From the NCBI GenBank assembly GCA_017618275.1, contig JAFZUS010000067.1:1-64000 (forward strand): a stretch of 64,000 bases of DNA. The letters run 5' to 3'. This document shows, piece after piece, positions 51,871 to 60,327 of this stretch. The notes under the pieces were generated by a model that saw only the letters and a list, made by a program, of their open reading frames with translations, was not told the DNA's origin and did not search any database. How positions within the stretch are numbered: the stretch's first letter is position 1; each line of letters begins with the position of its first letter. The position numbers were made by a program, and so were the translations under genes. Source of the DNA: Prevotella sp. (GTDB lineage: Bacteria; Bacteroidota; Bacteroidia; Bacteroidales; Bacteroidaceae).

Positions 51871-52968
51871 TTAATCTATGCCTAATAATGGTTTGAGGTC
51901 TTCTTCTTTATAGAATATCCATGCAGTGGTAGCGAGAAAGGCAAGGAAGAGGAATACAAGGCACCACTTGGCGCGAACCGGACCTGCTTTCTGGACTGGG
52001 ACTGTTGCTCTTTGTAATGTGGTGAAGGCCGGTGTCTCCTCCTGCACCCTTGCCTCGGCAGCCATCAATTGTGCCGCAACCGTGGTATAGGCATTATATT
52101 GCAACTGCATCTCGTTTTCCAAGTCAGTCTGCTTCTGGCGGACAGTCTGCAAGACAAGATCTTGGTTGCCGTCAACGAACTCGGCATATTTCTGGCGAAC
52201 CTTCTCATAACGGGCTTTTGACTCCTGATAGAGTTTCTTGTTATATTCCAAGTCACCCCTCGCCTTGCTGGTATGGTAGTCCGTGATGAAGGTCTGAAGA
52301 CGGGTCTTTACCGTATCCGCCATCGTGGCACAGATAAGCGGGTTCTGGTCGGTCACCTCAATGGAAATAATCAAGTTATTCTGGTCAACATCACACACAA
52401 CCTTATTTTCAATCACTTTTACAATACCATCCTGTTCCATAGTCAGACGGAAAGGATTGACTGTTGAGGGTTTCGGCTTTTCCTCCTTAAACAGGCTGAC
52501 GAGCCACTTCTTCATACCGCCAAAAGCAGCACTCCACCAGGTTTTCTTCTGCTCATTCTTCAGATAGTCGTAGTATGACATTGTGCGGTCAGGTTCACCT
52601 TTCTCCTCGTCGCCCTCGATGGTGACAGGGACATTGAACAAAGAGGTCTTGAAGTCCACCGAATTAATCAGGTCGGGGTACAAGTTGGGGAACAATGCCT
52701 CACTTCCACTACTTTCGGTTCCGAGTTTCAGACCGAAATTATTGGCTAAGGAAAGAAGGGAGTTGGCGCTACTGACACGGGACAGTTCAGGTGCTAAGAG
52801 CACTTCACACTTATAGTAATTGGGGAGACTCAATAGCAAAATAGCGGAAACAACAAAGGTTATTGGTAATACTTTATAGTAAAGTCTCTTATGCTTTAGA
52901 ATATCTTTCCAAAGTTTTCCGAAACTAATAGGAGCCACTCCTTTGCGTTTATTTAATTCTCCATTCAT
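51871..52968 (-). CDS. Wzz-type chain-length determinant
   Basis: A 365-residue inner-membrane protein with one helix near each end (FVVSAILLLSLPNYYKCEVL and CLVFLFLAFLATTAWIFYKE) and a large periplasmic part with a coiled-coil segment around KARGDLEYNKKLYQESKARY. The proline-rich block ATVPVQKAGPVRAKW before the last helix fits the Wzz/PCP family. It sets polymer length and works with the Wza-like exporter, whose stop lies 5 nt upstream. No tyrosine kinase domain is attached, so it is a PCP-1-like form. Confidence 0.87.
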   Translation of the reverse strand: MNGELNKRKGVAPISFGKLWKDILKHKRLYYKVLPITFVVSAILLLSLPNYYKCEVLLAPELSRVSSANSLLSLANNFGLKLGTESSGSEALFPNLYPDLINSVDFKTSLFNVPVTIEGDEEKGEPDRTMSYYDYLKNEQKKTWWSAAFGGMKKWLVSLFKEEKPKPSTVNPFRLTMEQDGIVKVIENKVVCDVDQNNLIISIEVTDQNPLICATMADTVKTRLQTFITDYHTSKARGDLEYNKKLYQESKARYEKVRQKYAEFVDGNQDLVLQTVRQKQTDLENEMQLQYNAYTTVAAQLMAAEARVQEETPAFTTLQRATVPVQKAGPVRAKWCLVFLFLAFLATTAWIFYKEEDLKPLLGID

Positions 52969-52973
52969 AAGGC

Positions 52974-55424
52974 TTACAATTTAGTTAATGCGACAACAAG
53001 AGTAGCGAGGGAAACCAGGCTGGATGCGCCCCGGAAGACATTTATCCAGTCGATCGGATCGCGACGCTTCTTACTCGGTACGATAATCTCACAGCCAGGC
53101 TCAGGCTTGGCACCTTTCTTGGCCATGCCTATGGTGCCGTTCTGATACACGATAAAGGTCTTCGACTTCTTGGCCTGATTGCCGAAGCCACCCGCCTGCT
53201 CAATATAATTCTTATAATTCTTGCCATCAATATAAGACACTGTATTGGGAAACATTACATCACCAGAGATCTTTACCGTTCCATTGTATTCTGGAACAAA
53301 TATCTGATCACCCTCCCGGAGAATCATGTCATAGTCGCATCCAGGATTGGCCACAGCCTTGTCGAGTTCGATACCGATGGTGTAGGTATTTGAGTTCTGA
53401 AGTCCAGTCATATCAATAGAGTCGCCACGCTCGGTCAGTATATTACGGATGGCCTCCATGGAAGCCCGCATGCGGATGCGCTCCTCATCGTTCATCGTAC
53501 GGGTGAGTCGGGCACCACGCAGATAGGCGGCATCCGTAAATCCTCCTGCCATCGCCAAGGCATCCGTCAGACGCATGTTCTTGTTCTCTAACGTGAAGTT
53601 GCCTTCGTAGTTCACCTCACCCGTCACCCGGATGTTACGAGGCGTATGGAAGGCCGGACTTCTACGCACATGTACAATGTCGTATGGCTCCAGAATAAAA
53701 CTACGCGCACCGTCAATCACCAAACCGTCCTTGAGTTCAAAGGTGAAGGACTTGGCAATCTCTTTGTTCTTCGTCGTGGCTTTGGGATCACGAATCCGAC
53801 GGCTTACATCGACCTTTGTCAATGAAGCCTGATCGGTCAGACCGCCTGCCATCACAATCAGGTCCTCAATGGTTGTATTGTCAGCGAACTCGTATGTACC
53901 AGGACTCATCACCTCACCAGTGATAGTCAGCGTACGCTCCTGGCGCAAGTCTTCCTGCGTCATGACAAACAGCACGTCCTCATTCTTCAGAGGAATGTCG
54001 GCAACCGTACCATCCATGATACCCTGCAGGTCGACCGGTACTACCTCTAAAGTACGGTCAGCCTTCAGGCGGTGCAGTACGGCATGGCTTGCGAAGGCAT
54101 CCTCAGTCAGTCCATCGGCAGCAAGAACCAGATTCCTCACGGTCGTGACATTGCCACCCAACTGGAACTGTCCCGGACGGAACACGGCACCCTTCACCTC
54201 AACCATATTCTCATAGCGGTTGAGCATACCGTCGACCGTCAGCACATCACCGTCCTCCAACGTAAAGGTAGAGAAATCAAACTCTCCGACATTGTAGACC
54301 TCGTAGCGCTCACCCGACTGACGCTGCAGACGGATGGAACTCTTATGGGCACCACTGGTAAAGCCGCCGGCATAGCCTAACAAGGTGGCGACACTCTCGC
54401 CCTTCTTCATCTCATAGAACATCGGGCGCTTCACATTTCCAGAGATACCCACCACATTCTCATAGGGACCTACCTGAATCACATCATCGTCCTGAAGACG
54501 GATATTCCCCGTCATCTTACCTGTCAGGATAAAGTCGTAAATATCAACATGAGAAATGACACGTCCCCCACGGACAACCTTGATGTTACGAAGCGTACCC
54601 AACTGGCTGATACCACCTGCCTGGTAAAGGGCATAGAATACCGTAGCGAAGGAACTGAGGTGATAGGTACCAGGATGCGATACAGCGCCCATGACATTGA
54701 TCATGATGGTACGATGCTGGGAAACTGTCAACTTCAGGTTGCTGCTCTGATAGCGGGCTCCCAACGTGGCACGAAGCCTCGACTGGGCGGCAGCCACTGT
54801 AAGACCGCTCACTGACACAGGCCCTACGTCGGGGATACGGACCGTACCTTCAGGAGATACGGTCAGGGACATGGCACGCTGAGAGGCGCCATAGATATCA
54901 ACCACCAGGACATCACCAGGTCCCAGAACATAATTCTGAGGAGCGGGAAGGTTACTATTGGGCTCGAATGTCAGTCCCCGAGTACGGAAAATATCATGGC
55001 CAAAAATACGTTTGCCATTGATATCGCCTGCTACAGTACTCTCCGACTGTACGTCGAGTTCTGCATCATCATGATCCTCATCGGCATCAGCATAGACCTC
55101 ACCCGTCGTGTTCACCTTCGCCGTATTCAGTTGCTGATACTCCGTGCCATCGTTGTTGGCATTCAGTCTTGTGTTGTCACGATCCTCTGAGGCAGAGAGC
55201 AACTTACCCTCATCAGTCATCTGGTCCTGATACTGGTCGCGCAGGCGGCGAATCTGGTCGATCTTCACGCCACGCTGCATCAGACCCGTCACTATCTGAC
55301 TCTGGCTGGCACCAGCCTTTTGATGTGACTTCATATAGTCTAATACTTGTGAGTCGCTCATGCCTTGAGCATTGATTGCCAAAGACATTAATGACGATAG
55401 AAACAATAAAAGAATTTTTTTCAT
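52974..55424 (-). CDS. Wza-type polysaccharide export protein with SLBB repeats
   Basis: An 816-residue exported protein. The signal is MKKILLLFLSSLMSLAINA; the polysaccharide biosynthesis/export domain begins at NYVLGPGDVLVVDIYGASQR with VSPEGTVRIPDVGPVSVSGL; and several SLBB repeats follow (GAVSHPGTYHLSSFATVFYA, GNVKRPMFYEMKKGESVATL, GEVMSPGTYEFADNTTIEDL, GEVNYEGNFTLENKNMRLTD, GDVMFPNTVSYIDG). A hydrophobic stretch near the C-terminus may anchor it. The protein forms the outer-membrane export pore. ATG 55424 is used, as the longer in-frame start at 55448 would put eight polar residues before the signal. Confidence 0.9.
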   Translation of the reverse strand: MKKILLLFLSSLMSLAINAQGMSDSQVLDYMKSHQKAGASQSQIVTGLMQRGVKIDQIRRLRDQYQDQMTDEGKLLSASEDRDNTRLNANNDGTEYQQLNTAKVNTTGEVYADADEDHDDAELDVQSESTVAGDINGKRIFGHDIFRTRGLTFEPNSNLPAPQNYVLGPGDVLVVDIYGASQRAMSLTVSPEGTVRIPDVGPVSVSGLTVAAAQSRLRATLGARYQSSNLKLTVSQHRTIMINVMGAVSHPGTYHLSSFATVFYALYQAGGISQLGTLRNIKVVRGGRVISHVDIYDFILTGKMTGNIRLQDDDVIQVGPYENVVGISGNVKRPMFYEMKKGESVATLLGYAGGFTSGAHKSSIRLQRQSGERYEVYNVGEFDFSTFTLEDGDVLTVDGMLNRYENMVEVKGAVFRPGQFQLGGNVTTVRNLVLAADGLTEDAFASHAVLHRLKADRTLEVVPVDLQGIMDGTVADIPLKNEDVLFVMTQEDLRQERTLTITGEVMSPGTYEFADNTTIEDLIVMAGGLTDQASLTKVDVSRRIRDPKATTKNKEIAKSFTFELKDGLVIDGARSFILEPYDIVHVRRSPAFHTPRNIRVTGEVNYEGNFTLENKNMRLTDALAMAGGFTDAAYLRGARLTRTMNDEERIRMRASMEAIRNILTERGDSIDMTGLQNSNTYTIGIELDKAVANPGCDYDMILREGDQIFVPEYNGTVKISGDVMFPNTVSYIDGKNYKNYIEQAGGFGNQAKKSKTFIVYQNGTIGMAKKGAKPEPGCEIIVPSKKRRDPIDWINVFRGASSLVSLATLVVALTKL

Positions 55425-55444
55425 ATTGTTTGATAATTGATTAT

Positions 55445-56062
55445 TCATATCAGTTCGATATCCTGAGGCGAAACACGGGTAATGGCAACACCTAAGATAG
55501 AGAGGCGGATGAGGATATGGGTCTCGCCAAGTTGACGAGTGACCTCACCTTCGAAGCCCTTGAGCGATCCACGAACGATGCGGATGCGATCGCCTGCACG
55601 AAATGGCGTCGAAACAATATCGACGGGCGAGTCTGCATTGCAGAGCATAAAACGAAGCATCTGCATCTCATGATCGGGAATGACCGCCAACGGATGAACA
55701 CCATAGGCATTGGCTGTCCTGGCCTTGTCGGTGATGAAGTAGTTGATATAGGGCAGATGAACTACCTCACGACGCTCCTCTTCCGTAAGACGGATGAAGA
55801 TACGTGCCGAAATAACCACACGCTCTACCTTCTTCTTACGACCATTGGCCCAACGGTGCTCTTCCTTCTGTGTAGCCACATAAGCCTCATACCCCTTCTG
55901 CAAGAGTTTTTCACGGATAAGTTTCTCGGAATTTCGCTTGACAACAGCCAGGTACCAAACACGGTTTTCTGATGTGCCTGATTGCGCATCAGATATGCCT
56001 ACGGCGTCGTCAACGCCAAGCGCTGTCGTACAATATTCAGGATTTTCCAGCATGTCACTCAT
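55445..56062 (-). CDS. UpxY-family NusG-like transcription antiterminator
   Basis: A 205-residue NusG paralogue. The NGN domain starts RVWYLAVVKRNSEKLIREKL near residue 34 and the KOW motif is DRIRIVRGSLKGFEGEVTRQ near 153. Proteins of this kind are the first gene of capsule loci in Bacteroides, where they let RNA polymerase pass through the long operon. It is first in the locus here, and the Wza-like gene starts 20 nt downstream. No UpxZ inhibitor gene accompanies it. Its leader is short, with the promoter about 25 nt upstream. Confidence 0.88.
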   Translation of the reverse strand: MSDMLENPEYCTTALGVDDAVGISDAQSGTSENRVWYLAVVKRNSEKLIREKLLQKGYEAYVATQKEEHRWANGRKKKVERVVISARIFIRLTEEERREVVHLPYINYFITDKARTANAYGVHPLAVIPDHEMQMLRFMLCNADSPVDIVSTPFRAGDRIRIVRGSLKGFEGEVTRQLGETHILIRLSILGVAITRVSPQDIELI

Positions 56063-56084
56063 GTAAATCTACAATAAGCGGTTG

Positions 56085-56116
56085 CAAAGGTAGTAAATTA
56101 TTATGAATTAGCCAAG
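56085..56116 (-). promoter_or_regulatory. Promoter of the polymer locus
   Basis: On the minus strand CTTG (56116-56113) and TACCTTTG (56092-56085) are 20 nt apart, a near-consensus promoter. The transcript would begin about 18 nt before the UpxY ATG. No flanking inverted repeats were seen, so a phase-variable promoter is not supported. Confidence 0.65.
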
Positions 56117-56120
56117 TATA

Positions 56121-56153
56121 AAACAAAAAAAAACCGCCAAACGGCGGTTTTTT
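56121..56153 (-). terminator. Terminator after the PpiD-like gene
   Basis: An 8-bp stem AAACCGCC/GGCGGTTT (56131-56138 with 56143-56150) with a 4-nt loop. On the minus strand it is followed by a run of about nine T residues; the plus strand also ends in T residues. It lies 19 nt past the PpiD-like stop and directly upstream of the polymer-locus promoter, isolating the two units. Confidence 0.85.
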
Positions 56154-56171
56154 ATATTATCTTTATTTTTC

Positions 56172-58307
56172 TTAGAAGAACAGGTAGCGGTTGTCTACCA
56201 CATTAGCCTTCTGATAAAGTTCCTGCATGAAACGACTGGCGGCCTGGGCAGCGCGCTGAGACAACTGCAATTCCTCCTGCTTGGCATCGAACTTGGCACC
56301 CTCGCGAGCAGCCTGTTTCAGCACCTGGAAGACGTATGCGCCAGCATTACCTTTAATTGGGGCCTTGCTGAACTCACCCTGTTTCACCGTTGCCACAGCA
56401 CCTGACAGAGCAGGCTCGGAAGCACCAGCGGAAGAGAGGAATACGGGTGCACCAAAGGTGACCTGTTTCACGGTGTCGATCTTGGCACCAGCCTTCTCAG
56501 CATCAGCAATGCTCTTCACACCTGCCAACTTACCCTTCAACTGCTCGAACTTCTTGTCGCGCAACACCTCTTGCTTCAGTTCGTCCTTCACGGCATTGAG
56601 GTCACGGTAACCTACCGGATGTATCTTAGTCATGGCACAAACCATCAGGTGATCATTATTGCCACACTCATACAGAGGTGACACCTCACCCTCGCGTGCA
56701 TCGAAGATCCACTTCATGGTCTCACGGGTAGAACGGAGGCCGGCAACATTATGCTCGCTATTGAGCATGTCCTTGCGCTCCTTGACGACATATCCGAACT
56801 TAGCGGCGTTCTTCTCTATATCGGCCAGGGTCTTGTTCTCACTGACAAACTGGCTGAACTTATTGTAAGCGTCTGAATAGGTCTGCTTGGAGAAGTCGAT
56901 AGTGTGCTTCACCACAGCCACATCATATTTGGTAACCATTGCCTTACGGTCAGTCACCTGCAAGATGATGTTACCAGAGGTAAACTCAAGGTTCTTAAAG
57001 TCGTTGACGGCCAATGTCTGGAGACTGTTCAGATAGTTCTTCGACTCCTCATCCATTGAAGTGGAATTCTCGTACATCTCAGAGGTGAGCCACTGTTTTT
57101 GTCCTGTCTGACCGTACTTCTTGGCCAAAGCCTCAAAGTCGGCACCTGCCTTCAGTGCAGTAAAGATACTGTCGGCAGTCTTCTTGACAGCCTCAGGGGT
57201 AGCAGCGCTTACCTGAATCTGACGGTACTCGATAGAGTCAGGAGCCTGTGTCTTCGAGATCAGTTTCACGACGTTAAAGGTGTTATCCGACTTGGTATCG
57301 AAAGGACGAGTGGTCTGTCCCACTGCCAGTGAGTCGAGCATCGGTACAATATCCATAGGATAAGCCTTCTTGGTAGCAGCAATACCCGTGTAGGGGAACT
57401 GGCTCTGGGCCTTGCGAACCACCTCGGCAGGATTGGCACCGCTGGCAAGTTTGGCATAGGCATCCTCCATCGTCTTCATCAGTTCTGCACGGTCAGCAGC
57501 AGAGGCCTCCACCTGGAAGTCGACATATTTGATATCGCGGGTCTCAACAGTCTGCTTGAACTGTTCCTTTTCCTCACCATACTTAGCCTTCAGATCGGCA
57601 TCGCTCACTTGCACATCATTGTCGTTGATGCTGCTGTAAGGAAGACTGGCCAGAAGAATATCACTCTCAGTGCTCTGACCGTCGAAGGCCATCTTGGCTG
57701 AGATGGGGTTAGAGAGCAGGGCGTTACCGAGGAGAGCCTGATACTTCTGGTTCAGGGTCTGGGAGCGCAACTGCTTCTCAATGTACTGCCAGTAATTGTA
57801 CAGACGCTTATACTGCTCTGCCACCTGCGGGTTGCCGGCATTCTTCTTATAATCGGCCAAGAACTTGGTGAGTTGGGTGACATCGAAACGACCGGTCTGC
57901 TGGTTCACGAAAGGTGAACGCATCAGCAGGGGGTTCGTACCTTCCTTCATGATGTTCTGTAACTCTTCATCGGTCACGGTCAGACCAATCTTTGCTGTCT
58001 CTGCTTCAATGAGTTGGTTGGACACATACTGACTCCAAACCTGATCCTTGATCTGGTTGAGTTCCTCCTCACTGAAATTGTCACGACCCTGGGTCATCTT
58101 CATGACTTCCTCGTACTCTTCAACGAGACTCTGGAATTCCTGGACATTGACTTTGTTTCCTAACACCTCACCTATCTGCTGGCGCTGCTGGTTCTTCGTT
58201 GCCTCGCAACTGCGAACAGCCTCCTCAGCAATAAAGGCGAACAGGCCGAGACCGATGACAATAACAAGGGTCACGCCTCTTTTTCTGATTTTTCCTAATG
58301 CTGCCAT
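56172..58307 (-). CDS. PpiD/SurA-like periplasmic peptidyl-prolyl isomerase
   Basis: A 711-residue protein anchored by one N-terminal helix (GVTLVIVIGLGLFAFIAEEA). An SurA-N-like segment (KVNVQEFQSLVEEYEEVMKM, QVWSQYVSNQLIEAETAKIG, GLTVTDEELQNIMKEGTNP) is followed by a parvulin-like domain around SIEYRQIQVSAATPEAVKKT and GADFEALAKKYGQTGQ and a further C-terminal region. PpiD-type chaperones help outer-membrane and secreted proteins fold at the Sec exit. It follows the CorC-like gene by 97 nt and ends at its own terminator. Confidence 0.88.
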   Translation of the reverse strand: MAALGKIRKRGVTLVIVIGLGLFAFIAEEAVRSCEATKNQQRQQIGEVLGNKVNVQEFQSLVEEYEEVMKMTQGRDNFSEEELNQIKDQVWSQYVSNQLIEAETAKIGLTVTDEELQNIMKEGTNPLLMRSPFVNQQTGRFDVTQLTKFLADYKKNAGNPQVAEQYKRLYNYWQYIEKQLRSQTLNQKYQALLGNALLSNPISAKMAFDGQSTESDILLASLPYSSINDNDVQVSDADLKAKYGEEKEQFKQTVETRDIKYVDFQVEASAADRAELMKTMEDAYAKLASGANPAEVVRKAQSQFPYTGIAATKKAYPMDIVPMLDSLAVGQTTRPFDTKSDNTFNVVKLISKTQAPDSIEYRQIQVSAATPEAVKKTADSIFTALKAGADFEALAKKYGQTGQKQWLTSEMYENSTSMDEESKNYLNSLQTLAVNDFKNLEFTSGNIILQVTDRKAMVTKYDVAVVKHTIDFSKQTYSDAYNKFSQFVSENKTLADIEKNAAKFGYVVKERKDMLNSEHNVAGLRSTRETMKWIFDAREGEVSPLYECGNNDHLMVCAMTKIHPVGYRDLNAVKDELKQEVLRDKKFEQLKGKLAGVKSIADAEKAGAKIDTVKQVTFGAPVFLSSAGASEPALSGAVATVKQGEFSKAPIKGNAGAYVFQVLKQAAREGAKFDAKQEELQLSQRAAQAASRFMQELYQKANVVDNRYLFF

Positions 58308-58404
58308 TTGTTATTTATTATTTATTTATTTTTTATTGTCAAAAAATCGCGTGCAACATTACTAAAAAGGATTGAAACAACGAAATATTTTAGTAAATTT
58401 TCGC

Positions 58405-59664
58405 TTAATCTGTGACTTTTAGGCGGACCAACTCGATTTTTGTGGCGGTATTCTTGAGTATTTTGAACTCAAAATGGCCAATACGCACCACTTCATTAAG
58501 TTTCGGGAACGACTGATACTCATGAAGAATTAGTCCCCCTAATGTCATATATTCTTCGCTCTCAGGAAGGTCCAAGACGAATTGTTCGTTGATCTTCTCA
58601 ATCTCCAATCGTGCAGAAAGGACATATTCACGGTCACCCACCTGTTTCGACACTAAATTCGTATTGTCGTGCTCATCCTCTATCTCACCCGTAATCTCCT
58701 CGACGATATCCTCCAAAGACACCAGGCCAGAGGTACCGCCAAACTCGTCGACCACTACTGCCAGAGAGCGTTTCTCGGACATGAGGGTCTTCATCAGTTT
58801 CGAAGCCAACATCGTTTCGGGCACAAACGAAATTTCACGGACCAGATCTGCGCAAAACTCCGATTTGGCCGAAAACATATCTGAAGAATGAACATATCCG
58901 ATGATATGGTCGATATCCTCGTGATAGACAATGATTTTGGAGTGACCGGATTCGATGAAGGTCTGTTTGAGTTGTTCGATGGTAGTGGTATCTTCTACGG
59001 CATCAATCTCCGTACGTGGCACCATACAGTCGCGTACCTTCGTCTCTGAGAAATCGAGTGCATTCTGGAAGATACGCACCTCCTCCCCTATCTCATCCTC
59101 ATCCTTGGCATTGTCGATAGAGGACTGCACCAAATAATCCAAGTCCACCTTTGTAAACTCCCGTTCTCCGCTGTTCTTGTCCATACGAACCCCAAAAAGG
59201 CGCAGGATTCCCTTGGATAGTAAGGTGGCAAAACGCGACACAGGCCACAGCACCACATAACAAATCCATGCAGGAAGGGCGAAGAAGGTCAGCATCCGGT
59301 TGGGATTGCTTTTGAAGAATGTCTTCGGCAGGAACTCCCCTGTAAACAACACCACCAAGGTAGACAAGAGCGTATCGCACACCACCCGCATACCCTCATT
59401 CAATGGCGCAAATAGGGTCTGGTCGAAGATCTGGGCAAAAAGGATACCGTAGATTACCAGTGATACATTATTGCCCACGAGCATCGTGGACACGAAGTTG
59501 CTTGGATGGGCATAGAAGATATCAAGGGCCCTCTGCGAAACGACATGCTTCTCACGGTCCATCTCAGCCAACATCCTGTTGGATGAAACAAACGCGATCT
59601 CCATTCCCGAGAAAAAGGCGGAAAACAGCATGGCAATTATAATCCCAATGATCAATGTGGACAT
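58405..59664 (-). CDS. CorC/HlyC-family (DUF21-CBS) membrane protein
   Basis: A 419-residue hemolysin-family protein. DUF21 with about four helices fills the first 190 residues (IGIIIAMLFSAFFSGMEIAF, EMDREKHVVSQRAL), followed by paired CBS domains (KVRDCMVPRTEIDAVEDTTT, SEKRSLAVVVDEFGGTSGLV) and a CorC_HlyC domain ending EVVRIGHFEFKILKNTATKI. Members take part in divalent-metal transport or, as GldE in Bacteroidota, in gliding; neither is settled here. ATG 59664 is preferred to an in-frame TTG at 59673. A 7-bp repeat lies between it and lptC. Confidence 0.85.
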   Translation of the reverse strand: MSTLIIGIIIAMLFSAFFSGMEIAFVSSNRMLAEMDREKHVVSQRALDIFYAHPSNFVSTMLVGNNVSLVIYGILFAQIFDQTLFAPLNEGMRVVCDTLLSTLVVLFTGEFLPKTFFKSNPNRMLTFFALPAWICYVVLWPVSRFATLLSKGILRLFGVRMDKNSGEREFTKVDLDYLVQSSIDNAKDEDEIGEEVRIFQNALDFSETKVRDCMVPRTEIDAVEDTTTIEQLKQTFIESGHSKIIVYHEDIDHIIGYVHSSDMFSAKSEFCADLVREISFVPETMLASKLMKTLMSEKRSLAVVVDEFGGTSGLVSLEDIVEEITGEIEDEHDNTNLVSKQVGDREYVLSARLEIEKINEQFVLDLPESEEYMTLGGLILHEYQSFPKLNEVVRIGHFEFKILKNTATKIELVRLKVTD

Positions 59665-59691
59665 AATCTTCAATCTTCAACGTTCAACGTC
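59664..59691. repeat. 7-bp imperfect tandem repeat at the lptC/corC-like junction
   Basis: Four 7-bp units TAATCTT, CAATCTT, CAACGTT and CAACGTC cover 59664-59691. They include the lptC stop codon and the region where the ribosome would enter the next gene, as at 25476-25515. Confidence 0.6.
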
Positions 59692-60327
59692 CGTCGTCTT
59701 CGCGTGTTTGGTGGCTTGAGGACGCATCGGAACCTCCACCTGACTCGTATCTGGCGGCGTATTCTGCTTCTCGTCCTTTTGTTCCATCGACTCCGTGGTG
59801 AAGGAGCCCTTGGAGTTACTCACCGTATAATGCGTCATACGCTCGTCCGAGAGGAAATAAGTGCCTTGGAGGGTACGCTCAGGAGTCGTGACCTTTGAAA
59901 ACACATTGGAATAGAGTTCATGCCTCAGTCCGTCCCAGAAGAGTTCCTGCGACTCATAGAGCAACCCGTTCACATTCCTGATCCTGACACGTCCACGCAG
60001 GTGCCACAGTTTCTTCTGGTCGTAATACCAAGCAGTATCAGCCTGAATATAGGCCTCGGTATGGAACTTCTCATCGAACTGTTCAAAGAAAACGCCCTTC
60101 TCGAAAGTCCATCGGGAAGGTTGGCGGACCGTATTGACATCCCAGCGTTCCGTGACAATACGGTACTTGATGACCCCAGAGTCGCTGACCAGCGTATTAA
60201 CCCCATAGGAGGTCATGACCGACGCAGAATCCCTGTCATAAATGGCCGGAGCCGTATGCTCCTGCACCTCAGTACAACTGACGATCGCCATCGCTGCAAC
60301 GATGGCAACGATTATTCGACCTTCCAT
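59677..60327 (-). CDS. lptC: LPS transport protein LptC
   Basis: A 216-residue periplasmic protein with a lipoprotein-like signal (GRIIVAIVAAMAIVSC). The LptC/OstA-like beta-jellyroll is seen in VIKYRIVTERWDVNTV, FTEAYIQADTAWYYDQKKLW-like strands after FDEKFHTEA, WHLRGRVRIRNVNGLLYESQ and VTTPERTLQGTYFLSDERM. It bridges the inner-membrane LptB2FG transporter to LptA in lipopolysaccharide export. ATG 60327 is chosen over 60339; both overlap the end of the upstream outer-membrane protein gene. The C-terminal tail is polar. Confidence 0.85.
   Translation of the reverse strand: MEGRIIVAIVAAMAIVSCTEVQEHTAPAIYDRDSASVMTSYGVNTLVSDSGVIKYRIVTERWDVNTVRQPSRWTFEKGVFFEQFDEKFHTEAYIQADTAWYYDQKKLWHLRGRVRIRNVNGLLYESQELFWDGLRHELYSNVFSKVTTPERTLQGTYFLSDERMTHYTVSNSKGSFTTESMEQKDEKQNTPPDTSQVEVPMRPQATKHAKTTDVER

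Noticed and set aside
56063-56120. Invertible (phase-variable) capsule promoter
   Set aside because: Capsule promoters in Bacteroides are often flanked by inverted repeats and a nearby recombinase. No such repeats flank 56085-56116 and no recombinase gene is in the window.
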